Source: Gemmatimonadota bacterium | GTDB taxonomy: Bacteria; Gemmatimonadota; Gemmatimonadetes; Gemmatimonadales; Gemmatimonadaceae | Reading direction: 5' to 3' | NCBI GenBank assembly: GCA_021324635.1 | Contig: JAJPIS010000099.1 | Location: forward strand, 1-41,308 | Length of the DNA: 41,308 nucleotides | Part shown: positions 31,569 through 39,213 of the stretch, piece after piece | How the letters are laid out: every line of letters begins with the position of its first letter | Numbering within the stretch: the stretch's first letter is position 1 | Position numbers and translations under genes: made by a program | Notes under the pieces: model-generated | The model's database searches: none | The model's input: only the letters and a program-made list of their open reading frames with translations | Told to the model about the DNA's origin: nothing

Positions 31569-33365
31569 CTACCCCTGCTTGGCGGCCAGCCCCCGGATCG
31601 TCGATGCCAGCTCGTGCACCCGCGTGGCGTCGCCGGCACCCTTGGCGAGCCCTTCCACCTGACCGGCCAGCTTCCGAAGCGCCGACTTCTGCTGCGCGCC
31701 CTCGAGGTGCTCGGCCGCGTCGAGCTCGCTCGAGACCTTCTGCATCGCGTCGCCCGCCAGCCCGTTGTCGCGCTTGAGCTGGTCCAGATACGCGCGCGCC
31801 ACCACGAAGCTCGCCGGCCACACGATGTGCTGCTGGTCCGACGGGTTCGAGGTCTCGATCTTCACCAGCTTGGCGGCGTCGATCTCGTTCTGCGACAGCT
31901 CGTCGCTCGGCTTGAGCTCGAAGATGTCGAGCCCGCGCGCGATCTCGGAGCCGAAGATGTGGCCGTTGTACCAGTACGCCGACCAGTCGCCGGCCAGGGC
32001 CAGCTTGTCACTCACCGGACCGCGGTCGAAGAACGCGATCTCCTTGGCGTGCGCCGGGTCGGTGAAGTCGAACACCGACACACCACCCTGATACCACCCC
32101 TGGACCATGATGTCGCGCCCCGGCACCGGGATGAGCGACCCGTTGTGGGCCACGCAGTTCTCGATATCGGTCTGCGGCGCCGGCATCTTGTAATAGCCGT
32201 CGAGCGTCAGCTTGTGGTCGGCGGCCAGCGTGAAGATCGCGTCCGCGCCCCAGTTCTTCGGGTCCGACGCCCGGCACCGCGGATTCACCCCACCCCCCCA
32301 CTCGTCGGTGAACAGCACGTGCTTGGCGTCGTTCGCGAACGTCGCCGAGTGCCAGTAGGCGAAGTTGGGATCCGAGATCTCGGCGATCCGCTTCGGGTGC
32401 GCCGGATCCTTGATGTCGAGGATGATGCCGTTCCCGGAGCACGCGCCGGCGGCGATCCCGAACGCCGGGTACACCGTGATGTCGTGGCACTGGTTCGTCT
32501 CCGACCCCGCCTGGACACCGGGGCCACCCGGCGTCGCCTTCGCCAACCCGTTGATCGCGCCCGTCTTCGCATCGGCGAAGATGCGCGGCGTGCTCACGAT
32601 CTTGGCCTCCTGCGGCGCGTTCACCGGTACCCGAATCACCTCGATCCGGAAGAGCGACGTGTTGGGGTCGACCTCCGGCGCCGCGCCGGAGCACCCGGCC
32701 AGCTCGGCCGCCGGCCGCACCGGCGCCGTGCCCTGCACGTAGACGTAGATGACGTTCGGGTCCTTGGGGTCGGGGACCAGCGTGTGCGTGTGCGACCCGC
32801 GGCAGGTCTGGACCTGCGCGACGATCTTCGGATGATCGATGTCGCTGATGTCGAAGATGCGGACGCCGCGGAAGCGCGCCGGACTCACCGAGTCGGCGAC
32901 GCCCTGTGTCCCGCAGTCCACGCGCCCGTTGAGGGCCTCGACCGACATGAACATGAGGTGTCCGAACACCGACGGGTCGCCCTGCCCGCCGGGGCAGACG
33001 ATCGTCGTGTGCAGCTTCGGGCTCGCCGGGTCCGTGATGTCCCAGATCTGAATGCCGTGGAAGCTGCCCTGGAAGACCCAGTTGTCCTTGAACGCCAGGT
33101 CGGAGTTGGCGAAGCCGAAGTCGCCGATGTCCGCGGGATTGCTGAAGCCGGGCGGCCGCGGCGTATGCGAGACGAGCGTGAGATTGCTGATCGCTTCCTT
33201 CGCCTCCACCATGTGGGCGCCCTCGAGCCCCACACGCGGATCGCTACTACCGGCACCGTCGCCCTGCGCCGCCGCCGGAGCGGCGAGCACGCCAGCCGCC
33301 AATGCCACCGGCAGCGCCAGCGTGGTCCATCGGGTGCCTCTACGCCAGGTCATCGAATCGAGCAT
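31569..33365 (-). CDS. Secreted LVIVD-repeat protein
   Basis: A 598-residue exported protein. The signal peptide (LALPVALAAGVLAAPAAAQG) follows a twin-Arg-containing leader (TWRRGTRWTT). Several LVIVD-type beta-propeller repeats are visible: GIQIWDITDPASPKLHT, GVRIFDISDIDHPKIVA, GIILDIKDPAHPKRIAEI and GVSVFDFTDPAHAKEIAFF. They are interspersed with Cys and His residues (SHTHTLVPDP, ETNQCHDITVY). The C-terminal 85 residues form an Ala/Lys-rich helical tail. Function is unknown; such propellers are usually binding or scaffold proteins. The ATG at 33365 follows GAGGCGACCTG. It lies 34 bases downstream of the DUF305 gene in an apparent operon. Confidence 0.8.
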   Translation of the reverse strand: MLDSMTWRRGTRWTTLALPVALAAGVLAAPAAAQGDGAGSSDPRVGLEGAHMVEAKEAISNLTLVSHTPRPPGFSNPADIGDFGFANSDLAFKDNWVFQGSFHGIQIWDITDPASPKLHTTIVCPGGQGDPSVFGHLMFMSVEALNGRVDCGTQGVADSVSPARFRGVRIFDISDIDHPKIVAQVQTCRGSHTHTLVPDPKDPNVIYVYVQGTAPVRPAAELAGCSGAAPEVDPNTSLFRIEVIRVPVNAPQEAKIVSTPRIFADAKTGAINGLAKATPGGPGVQAGSETNQCHDITVYPAFGIAAGACSGNGIILDIKDPAHPKRIAEISDPNFAYWHSATFANDAKHVLFTDEWGGGVNPRCRASDPKNWGADAIFTLAADHKLTLDGYYKMPAPQTDIENCVAHNGSLIPVPGRDIMVQGWYQGGVSVFDFTDPAHAKEIAFFDRGPVSDKLALAGDWSAYWYNGHIFGSEIARGLDIFELKPSDELSQNEIDAAKLVKIETSNPSDQQHIVWPASFVVARAYLDQLKRDNGLAGDAMQKVSSELDAAEHLEGAQQKSALRKLAGQVEGLAKGAGDATRVHELASTIRGLAAKQG

Positions 33366-33399
33366 CAGGTCGCCTCTCGTGTGGGTTCGGATGAGCAGG

Positions 33400-34248
33400 T
33401 CAATGATGGGTCTGGTCCGGCGTCGCGGCGAGCATCCCTTGCATCCGCTTGATCTCGGCACGCTGGTCCGCGTCGACGTCGGCCGCGAACTGGAAGACCT
33501 CGGGCGCCTGCGCCGCGCCCGAGGTGTGGAGGAGGTTGGCGACCATCGTCAGCGCGCCCTCGTGATGGCCGATCATTCCCTGGAGGAGCAGCCGCTCGAA
33601 CTCGGGCCCGGTCGCCCTGGCCAGGGCCGCCATCTGCTCCGCGGTGAGCATCCCGGGCATGAGACCACCGGCCATGCCGGCCATCCCCGGCATCCCCGCC
33701 ATCGCCCCCCCTCCCCCTCCCCCGGTTTCCCCTCCGCTCCTGGCGGCCGTCGACGCCCCGGCCCCCGAGGCGTCGTACACCGTGTCGACGCGCGGGACCT
33801 CCTCGTGGTGGGCGGCGAGCCACCGGCTCATGAGCGCGATCTCATCACGCTGCGAGATCGCGATCCGCTGGGCGAGGTAGCGCATGTCCTGCCGCGTCGT
33901 GCGGCTCGGGATCATCGCCACCATCTGGAGCGCCTGCGCATGGTGGTGGATCATCCCCTGCATGAAGGCGACGTCCGCCGCGTTGTTGCCCGCGGGCGTG
34001 CGCGCGCCCGGTGCGCCCGGTGCGCCCGGCGTGCTGACCGCCCCCGCGGCGCTCTGCCCACCCGGCGCCCCCTGCGCGCGCAGTGGACGCGCGGTGACGC
34101 CGAGCGCAGCCGTGCCGAGCGCAACCGCCCCGATGGCGATCGCGACCAGCACCGGCACGGTCGACCGCGACGATGATCGTGAGGCGTGATCGACTGCCAG
34201 CACGCGCCCTCCGGCGTTCCGTGACCCCGCCGGGCCCCCGTGTACCAT
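33400..34248 (-). CDS. DUF305 domain protein, membrane-anchored or exported
   Basis: A 282-residue protein with one N-terminal membrane segment (VPVLVAIAIGAVALGTAALG) after a basic leader, then an Ala/Gly/Pro linker. A ferritin-like DUF305 domain follows with the repeated metal-site pattern: VAFMQGMIHHHAQALQMVAM, DEIALMSRWLAAHHEEVP, LLLQGMIGHHEGALTMVANL. A Gly/Met-rich insert (GGGGGGAMAGMPGMAGMAGG) separates the two halves. The His/Met richness suggests metal, perhaps copper, binding outside the cytoplasm; that is inference. The ATG at 34248 is chosen; an in-frame TTG at 34281 is possible. It is the first gene of an operon with the LVIVD protein. Confidence 0.75.
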   Translation of the reverse strand: MVHGGPAGSRNAGGRVLAVDHASRSSSRSTVPVLVAIAIGAVALGTAALGVTARPLRAQGAPGGQSAAGAVSTPGAPGAPGARTPAGNNAADVAFMQGMIHHHAQALQMVAMIPSRTTRQDMRYLAQRIAISQRDEIALMSRWLAAHHEEVPRVDTVYDASGAGASTAARSGGETGGGGGGAMAGMPGMAGMAGGLMPGMLTAEQMAALARATGPEFERLLLQGMIGHHEGALTMVANLLHTSGAAQAPEVFQFAADVDADQRAEIKRMQGMLAATPDQTHH

Positions 34249-34569
34249 TTTCCGGGACCGCGGACCGGCGAGACGGGACAAAGTATCACTCAGGCGACCC
34301 GCCCGAAAGCCGGGCGCGGTGGGGCCCGCTGTGGGGTGTAGATGACGGAAATCGTCAAACGGTTTACCCGGGCGATCGCCCGGTGACGCGCGGGGGCACG
34401 GCTACGGGCCGGCCGAACGGCGGTCCCCGGCGCCTCGGGCGATTGCAGAACCCCGAGCGGAGACCTATTTAGGAAACGCCACCCGGGACGACAGCCGCGC
34501 CACCGCGCACGGAGCCCAGATAGCCCGCCCCACGCCCGTCGACATCGTCGGCGCCATGGCCCGAGCGCC
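34249..34569. other. Divergent intergenic region with 16-bp palindrome
   Basis: These 321 bases lie between the divergent DUF305 and lactate permease genes. The perfect palindrome CCGGGCGATCGCCCGG at 34368-34383 could be an operator. GACGGAAATCGTC (34343-34355) is a second, shorter inverted repeat. No gene is seen. Confidence 0.4.
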
Positions 34570-36288
34570 ATGAGCGGCCCCTGGCCGCAGACCTATGCCC
34601 CGATGCACGGCGCCGCGCTCTCGACGCTCGTCGCGGCCCTCCCCGTGGTCGTGCTCCTCGGGTCGATCGCGGCCCTCCGGATGCGCGCCCATCTCGCGGC
34701 GCTCCTCGGTCTCGCGACGGCGCTCGCCGTCGCCGTCGGGGCGCTTCACATGCCGGTCGGCCTCGCGGCACGCGCGTCGATCCTGGGGGCGGCCTACGGG
34801 CTCCTCCCGATCGGCTGGATCATCGTCAATGTCATCTTCCTCTATCAACTGACATTGGACCGCGGGCTCTTCGACGTGCTGCGCCAGAGCCTCGGCCGCG
34901 TCACCGCCGACACGCGGCTCCAGCTCGTCCTCGTCGCCTTCTGCTTCGGGTCGTTCTTCGAGGGCGCGGCAGGCTTCGGCACGCCGGTCGCCATCACCGG
35001 CGCCATCCTCGTCGGCCTGGGCTTTCCACCACTCGAGGCCTCGGGCCTCTCCCTCATCGCCAATACCGCGCCGGTCGCCTACGGCGCCCTCGGTACCCCG
35101 CTCATCGCGCTCGCCGGCGTCACGGCCCTCCCACTCGGCGCGCTCAGCGCCATGGTCGGCCGCCAGCTCCCCTTCTTCTCGGTGCTCATCCCGTTCTGGC
35201 TCATGTGCGCCTATACGGGACTCCGCCGCGCGCTCGCCGTCTGGCCCGCGCTGCTCGTCGCCGGCGTCAGCTTCGCCGTCCCGCAGTGGCTCATCGCCAA
35301 CTACCACGGGCCCTGGCTGGTCGATGTCGGCGCCGCCGTCATCTCGATCGCTTCGCTCGTGCTCTTCCTCCGCGTCTGGCAGCCCGCGGACGCGATCCCC
35401 CGCGGCGCCGGCGCCCCACGCGCCGACGTGCTGCGGAGTGAGCTGGTGCAGGGCGAGGTAGCGACGCACGCGGCGGCCGCCCCCGGTGTGGTGGGCGCCG
35501 GCGACGGACCGGCGAGCGCCGGCCGCCGGACGGTCGTCCGCGCCTGGATGCCCTGGGCGATCCTCAGTGTGATCGTCTTCGTCTGGGGGCTGCCGCCCGT
35601 GAAGTCCGCGCTCGACCACATTTCCCGGCCTGTCATCACGGTCGGTGGGCTCGACCGGCTCGTCCTGCGCGTGCCGCCGGTCGTCCCGACACCGACCGCG
35701 GAGCGGGCGACCTTCGTCCTCAACTGGCTCTCGGCGACCGGAACCGGCATCCTCGTGGCCGCGCTCATTGCCGCACTCGCCCTGGGCTGCCGGCCGCGTG
35801 AGATCGCCCGCACCTACGCCCGAACCGTCGTGACCGTCCGGCTCTCACTCGTCACGATCGCGGCCATGCTCGCACTCGGCTTTCTCACCCGGTACGCGGG
35901 GCTCGATGCGATCCTCGGGCTCGCGTTCGCGCGGACGGGCGTCTGGTACCCCTTCTTCGGCACCCTTCTCGGTTGGCTCGGCGTCGCCCTGACCGGCTCC
36001 GACACGGCGTCGAATGTCCTCTTTGGCGGCCTCCAGCGCATCACGGCACAGCAGGTCGGCGTGAGCCCGACGCTCATGGCAGCGGCCAACAGCTCCGGCG
36101 GCGTGATGGGGAAGATGATCGACATGCAGAGCATCGTCGTCGCGAGCACGACCACGCGATGGTACGGGCACGAGTGGCAGATCCTCCGCTTCGTGTTCGT
36201 CCACAGTCTCGCGCTCGCCGCGCTCGTCGGTGGCCTCGTGACGCTCGAGGCCTACGTCGCGCCGTTCACCGGCCTCGTGCCACACTGA
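34570..36288 (+). CDS. lctP: L-lactate permease (LctP family)
   Basis: A 572-residue integral membrane transporter that imports lactate (and often glycolate) with protons. About 12-14 hydrophobic segments span the whole protein. The family signature is clear: FCFGSFFEGAAGFGTPVAIT, then NTAPVAYGALGTPLIALAGV. Near the C-terminus are TGSDTASNVLFGGLQRITAQ and AAANSSGGVMGKMIDMQSIV. A cytoplasmic loop around residues 275-315 is Ala/Gly-rich and variable. The start at 34570 lacks a clear ribosome binding site. No lactate dehydrogenase gene is adjacent. It ends 6 bases from the convergent PIN toxin gene. Confidence 0.87.
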   Translation: MSGPWPQTYAPMHGAALSTLVAALPVVVLLGSIAALRMRAHLAALLGLATALAVAVGALHMPVGLAARASILGAAYGLLPIGWIIVNVIFLYQLTLDRGLFDVLRQSLGRVTADTRLQLVLVAFCFGSFFEGAAGFGTPVAITGAILVGLGFPPLEASGLSLIANTAPVAYGALGTPLIALAGVTALPLGALSAMVGRQLPFFSVLIPFWLMCAYTGLRRALAVWPALLVAGVSFAVPQWLIANYHGPWLVDVGAAVISIASLVLFLRVWQPADAIPRGAGAPRADVLRSELVQGEVATHAAAAPGVVGAGDGPASAGRRTVVRAWMPWAILSVIVFVWGLPPVKSALDHISRPVITVGGLDRLVLRVPPVVPTPTAERATFVLNWLSATGTGILVAALIAALALGCRPREIARTYARTVVTVRLSLVTIAAMLALGFLTRYAGLDAILGLAFARTGVWYPFFGTLLGWLGVALTGSDTASNVLFGGLQRITAQQVGVSPTLMAAANSSGGVMGKMIDMQSIVVASTTTRWYGHEWQILRFVFVHSLALAALVGGLVTLEAYVAPFTGLVPH

Positions 36289-36294
36289 TGCTGC

Positions 36295-36708
36295 TCAGCG
36301 CGCGGCCGGATGCACGAGGCGCACGGTGGGGAAGTCGGTGCGGTAGCGAGTGGGATCGCGCGTCAGCAACGCGTGCCCGGCGACAGCCGCGTGGGCGCCG
36401 ATAAAAAAGTCGGGCAGTGGAGACCGGCGCGTGCCACCGCGGCGGCGGTATGCCAGAAGGCACTTGCCGGCGAGGTAGTCTGCCTCCCACGGGAGCTGCT
36501 CGCGGCGAAACATGCTCCCGGGCAGAGCCGCCTCGAGCTCCTCGATCCGCTCGAAGCCGACCGACACTTCCGCGTAGATCACAGGATTGATCGCCAGCGT
36601 CGCCAGGTCGGCTTCGGATGCGAGCGCCTTCGCCGACCACGGTCCCCACGCGGCATCATCGGTCAGGACATCCAGTAGGACGTTGGAGTCCACGAGCGTC
36701 ACTCCCAC
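36295..36708 (-). CDS. PIN-domain toxin (VapC-like)
   Basis: A 137-residue PIN ribonuclease. The acidic residues are visible: Asp7 in GVTLVDSNVLLDVL, Glu in INPVIYAEVSVGF, Asp in SPLPDFFIGAHAAV, and the final LLTRDPTRYRTDFPTVRL. The gene appears intact. The GTG at 36708 overlaps the antitoxin's 3' end by ten bases, retaining coupling. It would cleave RNA when the antitoxin is degraded. The target is not predictable from sequence. Confidence 0.82.
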   Translation of the reverse strand: MGVTLVDSNVLLDVLTDDAAWGPWSAKALASEADLATLAINPVIYAEVSVGFERIEELEAALPGSMFRREQLPWEADYLAGKCLLAYRRRGGTRRSPLPDFFIGAHAAVAGHALLTRDPTRYRTDFPTVRLVHPAAR

Positions 36709-37061
36709 GGCCGGGTGCCGGGGCTGTCAGGCAGATCGGGCGGAGCGCGCGGCGCGACGGCTGCGCAGCCGCGAAGCCGCGAAGCCGCGTCCTGCGGCTG
36801 CCGATCGCGACGACCCCGCGTGCGGCCGATTGCCCCGGCTTCTCGCGTCAGCGCGAGGATCTCGTCGGTCGTCAGCCGCACCGTGGCCGCGCCGCGCATG
36901 CGGCGCACGACTTCCTCCCCGCGGCCGGGGCGCCCGGCGATCTTCTCGAGGACCGCGGCATCACCGTCGACCCGGAACTTCACCTCGGTGTGCGGCAGGA
37001 ACCCCAGCGCCTCCCGCACGGCCAGCGGGATCGTGACCTGACCTTTGCTCGTGATGCGCAT
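36699..37061 (-). CDS. AbrB/MazE-type antitoxin with repeat-derived C-terminal tail
   Basis: A 120-residue antitoxin. Residues 1-45 are a SpoVT/AbrB swapped-hairpin DNA-binding domain (RITSKGQVTIPLAVREALGF, VKFRVDGDAAVLEK). Residues 46-73 (GEEVVRRMRGAATVRLTTDE, ILALTR) are the usual toxin-binding segment, where such antitoxins normally end. Residues 74-120 are an Arg/Ala/Pro-rich tail encoded by a palindromic and tandem-repeat stretch (36759-36789), apparently an insertion that kept the frame and the overlap with the toxin. The ATG follows GGGAGGTGCG. The inverted repeat at 37135-37153 is a plausible operator. Confidence 0.75.
   Translation of the reverse strand: MRITSKGQVTIPLAVREALGFLPHTEVKFRVDGDAAVLEKIAGRPGRGEEVVRRMRGAATVRLTTDEILALTREAGAIGRTRGRRDRQPQDAASRLRGCAAVAPRAPPDLPDSPGTRPWE
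36759..36789. repeat. Palindrome plus tandem GCCGCGAA repeats inside the antitoxin gene
   Basis: The perfect palindrome GGCTGCGCAGCC (36759-36770) overlaps 2.75 copies of GCCGCGAA (36768-36789). The block encodes part of the non-conserved antitoxin tail. Confidence 0.7.
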
Positions 37062-37361
37062 CGCACCTCCCTCGCCGGGCGGGGCGCAGTGCGCGCGCGC
37101 TCAGGCCGAGCCCGTCACGCCGCGCCGCGGTGGTCCGGTAATGGTATTACCGGGCATAGTATTACCCAGGGCAGGTGATCGAGGTGCGAGCGATCCGCGA
37201 TCGCCAGGATGCGTACGGCTGAGCAAGCATCAGCACTTTCATATCGGGCCAAGATCGACCGGCGCCGATGCGCCAGCGGCGCGCCTGCTCGGCCCTGGTC
37301 GCCCGCCTCGGCCTCCACCGGCTCGAGCGGCCGGCGCACGCGGGTCGCGGGCCTCCAACCG
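37062..37361. other. Intergenic region upstream of the second TA module
   Basis: These 300 bases lie between the antitoxin start and the DinB stop, both on the minus strand. They contain the operator-like repeats at 37135-37166. A short minus frame (KVLMLAQPYASWRSRIARTS near 37240-37165) is not recognised and is probably non-coding. Confidence 0.4.
37135..37166 (-). promoter_or_regulatory. Operator-like inverted and direct repeats
   Basis: CCGGTAAT-GGT-ATTACCGG (37135-37153) is a perfect 8-bp inverted repeat. GTATTACC occurs at 37144-37151 and again at 37159-37166, 15 bases apart. The AT-rich cores stand out in this GC-rich DNA, about 75 bases upstream of the AbrB-type antitoxin start. Autoregulation by the TA complex is the likely use. 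Confidence 0.5.
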
Positions 37362-37955
37362 TCACGCCGGCGTTCCTCCGTGATCCGTCCGGCCGCCCGC
37401 CCCCGTCCATCGCTGGCCGTGGGCCTGGACGTCCTCGGCGGTGAGCCCGTAGAGCGGCGGCGTGGTGACGCCGCGCATGGCGAGCATGAGGTAGAGCTGT
37501 CCGCGGTGGTGCGCCTCGTGCTCGAGCATTGCGCGCAGCCACTTCCACAGGCTGATCGGCATGCCGGCCGGCGTCGCGACCTTCCGCGTGAGCGCGGCGT
37601 CGTCGAGCGTCGCGAAGATCGCGACCGACTCCGCGTGCAGGCGGTCGTAGTACGCGAGCACCGCGTCGTACCCGTCCGCCAGCTCGCGCCCATGACCCGG
37701 GTATCGGTCGGGTCGCCCGGCGGCGTGCTCGGCGTACATCCACCGCTCGATCCCCGCCAGGTGCCGTACCAGCCCGCCCAGGGTGAACCATCCGGGCCTG
37801 GGCGTCCACTCGATGTCGGCCGGCGGGATGAGTGTCACGACACGGCGGGTGCGCTCGTGCACGCGTCCGAGGTACGCCACCGTCGCCGCGGCGCTCCACC
37901 CGCCGTCGACCGGCACGGCTCCCGCTCGCTCCGCCCCCGTTGCGCTGGTCGTCAT
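37362..37955 (-). CDS. DinB-family protein
   Basis: A 197-residue cytoplasmic DinB-fold protein. Characteristic blocks are the early helix AATVAYLGRVHERTRRVVTL, then WFTLGGLVRHLAGIERWMYA (first His of the metal triad) and WLRAMLEHEAHHRGQLYLML, where the EHEAHHRGQ motif holds the other His ligands. YGLTAEDVQ near the C-terminus is common in the family. These residues suggest a metal-dependent enzyme, perhaps a mycothiol- or bacillithiol-type transferase; the substrate is unknown. The ATG at 37955 is chosen over one eight codons upstream. Confidence 0.8.
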   Translation of the reverse strand: MTTSATGAERAGAVPVDGGWSAAATVAYLGRVHERTRRVVTLIPPADIEWTPRPGWFTLGGLVRHLAGIERWMYAEHAAGRPDRYPGHGRELADGYDAVLAYYDRLHAESVAIFATLDDAALTRKVATPAGMPISLWKWLRAMLEHEAHHRGQLYLMLAMRGVTTPPLYGLTAEDVQAHGQRWTGAGGRTDHGGTPA

Positions 37956-38183
37956 GTGCGCCCCCCTGCGATACGACACCGATCGGGCTCGTCACACAAT
38001 GAAACGCAACCCCGAGTGACGAGCAATGGGCGTCGCCGGCGCGGCCGCGCGGCCATAGCTTCAGCGAGCGCTCGTGCGCGGGCCCGGGTCGCTCCCATCC
38101 GCATCTGCTCCGGCCGGAGCGCCCGGAGCATGCGCTCGGCACGCCCGCGGACGGCACATGTCCCCCGTTCCCTCACCTGGCGG

Positions 38184-38639
38184 ATGACCACGCTCCGGCC
38201 ACTTCGTCCCTCCGACGCCGCGGCACTCGTACCGCTGTGCGAGCAACTCGGGTATCCGGCGACCGCGGAGCAGCTCGAGCGGCGGGTTCGGGCGCTCGGG
38301 GCGTCCGACGACCACGGGCTCCTCGGCGCAGTCGGGCGGTCGGGCGCCCTGATCGGGTGGATTCACGTGCAGGGACACCGGACGCTCGCCGCCGAGCCGT
38401 ACGCCGAGATCACCGGGCTCGTGGTCGACGAACGGTGCCGGAGCGCGGGCGTGGGGCAGGGGCTCGTGGCCGGCGCCGAGGCATGGGCCCGGGCCCACGG
38501 GTACACCGTCGTGCGCGTACGCTCGAACGTGGTCCGCTCCGACGCCCACCGCTTCTACGAGCGGCTCGGCTACCGCCGGCAAAAGTCCCAGCACGTATTC
38601 GACAAGACGTTGTCGTCGCCATCGTCGTTGTTGTTGTAG
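38184..38639 (+). CDS. GNAT-family N-acetyltransferase
   Basis: A 151-residue single-domain GNAT enzyme that would transfer an acetyl group from acetyl-CoA. The N-terminus is typical (TLRPLRPSDAAALVPLCEQL). Motif A, which binds acetyl-CoA, reads ITGLVVDERCRSAGVGQGLV, with RSAGVGQG in place of the usual Q/RxxGxG/A. The C-terminal block VVRSDAHRFYERLGYRR is standard. The substrate is unknown. The last residues (SSPSSLLL) are encoded by runs of TCG and TTG at the edge of the repeat cluster and may be non-native. The ATG at 38184 lies well inside a longer open frame whose upstream part is not protein-like. Confidence 0.83.
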   Translation: MTTLRPLRPSDAAALVPLCEQLGYPATAEQLERRVRALGASDDHGLLGAVGRSGALIGWIHVQGHRTLAAEPYAEITGLVVDERCRSAGVGQGLVAGAEAWARAHGYTVVRVRSNVVRSDAHRFYERLGYRRQKSQHVFDKTLSSPSSLLL

Positions 38640-38659
38640 GGGCGGCATTCATGCCGCCC
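38640..38659 (+). repeat. Palindromic repeat copy 1
   Basis: GGGCGGCATTCATGCCGCCC: 9-bp perfect arms around TC, preceded by TAGG. It begins at the GNAT stop codon. Confidence 0.8.
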
Positions 38660-38684
38660 GCGACCCGCATCCCGCACCAATGCC

Positions 38685-38704
38685 GGGCGGCATTCATGCC
38701 GCCC
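38685..38704 (+). repeat. Palindromic repeat copy 2
   Basis: Identical 20-base core in the same orientation as copy 1, without the TAG leader. Confidence 0.8.
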
Positions 38705-38776
38705 GCCGTTCGCATCCCGCACGGATGCCGGGACGCCAGCGTCCCGCGGCCACCAAACGAACGGGGTTTGTTGGAT

Positions 38777-38815
38777 GGTGCAGGGGCAATTCGCGACGCG
38801 AATTGCCCCTGCACC
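38777..38815. repeat. 18-bp palindrome with different core
   Basis: The arm at 38777-38794 (GGTGCAGGGGCAATTCGC) is the exact reverse complement of 38798-38815, around GAC. It keeps the GGGGC...GCCCC frame of its neighbours, but the inner arms differ. Confidence 0.8.
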
Positions 38816-38919
38816 GGGAACAGCAACAACCGGGTTGGGTGACGGCGCCGTGATCCCGGGCGGCCGTGTGGGTGCCCCAACCACCAACGACCGGGGGGGC
38901 ATCGGGATGTCCCGCGTAG

Positions 38920-38939
38920 GGGCGGCATTCATGCCGCCC
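38920..38939 (+). repeat. Palindromic repeat copy 3
   Basis: Identical core with the TAGG leader, as in copy 1. Confidence 0.8.
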
Positions 38940-39060
38940 GCGATTCACCCGGTCCGCGTCCCGCGGCCGTTCCGCCAACGGCGGCCGCCCGACATGCCGG
39001 GCCAGACATCCGTATGGGATGCGAATCGCGGGCGAGGCATTCGTGTGGGATGGGAGCAGC

Positions 39061-39080
39061 GGGCGGCATGAATGCCGCCC
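39061..39080 (-). repeat. Palindromic repeat copy 4, inverted
   Basis: The same core on the opposite strand (centre GA), followed by CTAC, the complement of the leader. Confidence 0.8.
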
Positions 39081-39126
39081 CTACGGTGCCGGCATCCCGC
39101 ACCAATGCCTGGCCCGGCATCCACGG

Positions 39127-39181
39127 CGCCCGCCGTGCGCCCGCCGTGCGCCCGCCGTGCGCCCGCCGTGCGCCCGCCGTG
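39127..39181. repeat. 11-bp tandem repeat, five copies
   Basis: CGCCCGCCGTG is repeated five times without variation. Perfect identity suggests recent expansion. It lies just after the stop of the convergent PLP enzyme gene. Confidence 0.85.
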
Positions 39182-39213
39182 CGCTGGGGCGGCATGTCAT
39201 GCGCGGACGGTGG

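Larger units (their letters stand above)
38640..39213. repeat. Cluster of palindromic and tandem repeats
   Basis: This 574-base gap has no gene. It holds four copies of a 20-base palindrome, one long different palindrome, three copies of GCATCCCGCACCAATGCC or a close variant (near 38667, 38710 and 39092), and a 5-copy 11-bp tandem repeat. The outer TAGGGGC...GCCCCTA framing resembles repetitive extragenic palindromes. It fills the space between the GNAT gene and the convergent PLP enzyme gene. Confidence 0.75.

Noticed and set aside
38637-39181. CRISPR array
   Set aside because: The repeats are palindromic, irregularly spaced and partly inverted, with no uniform spacers and no cas genes.
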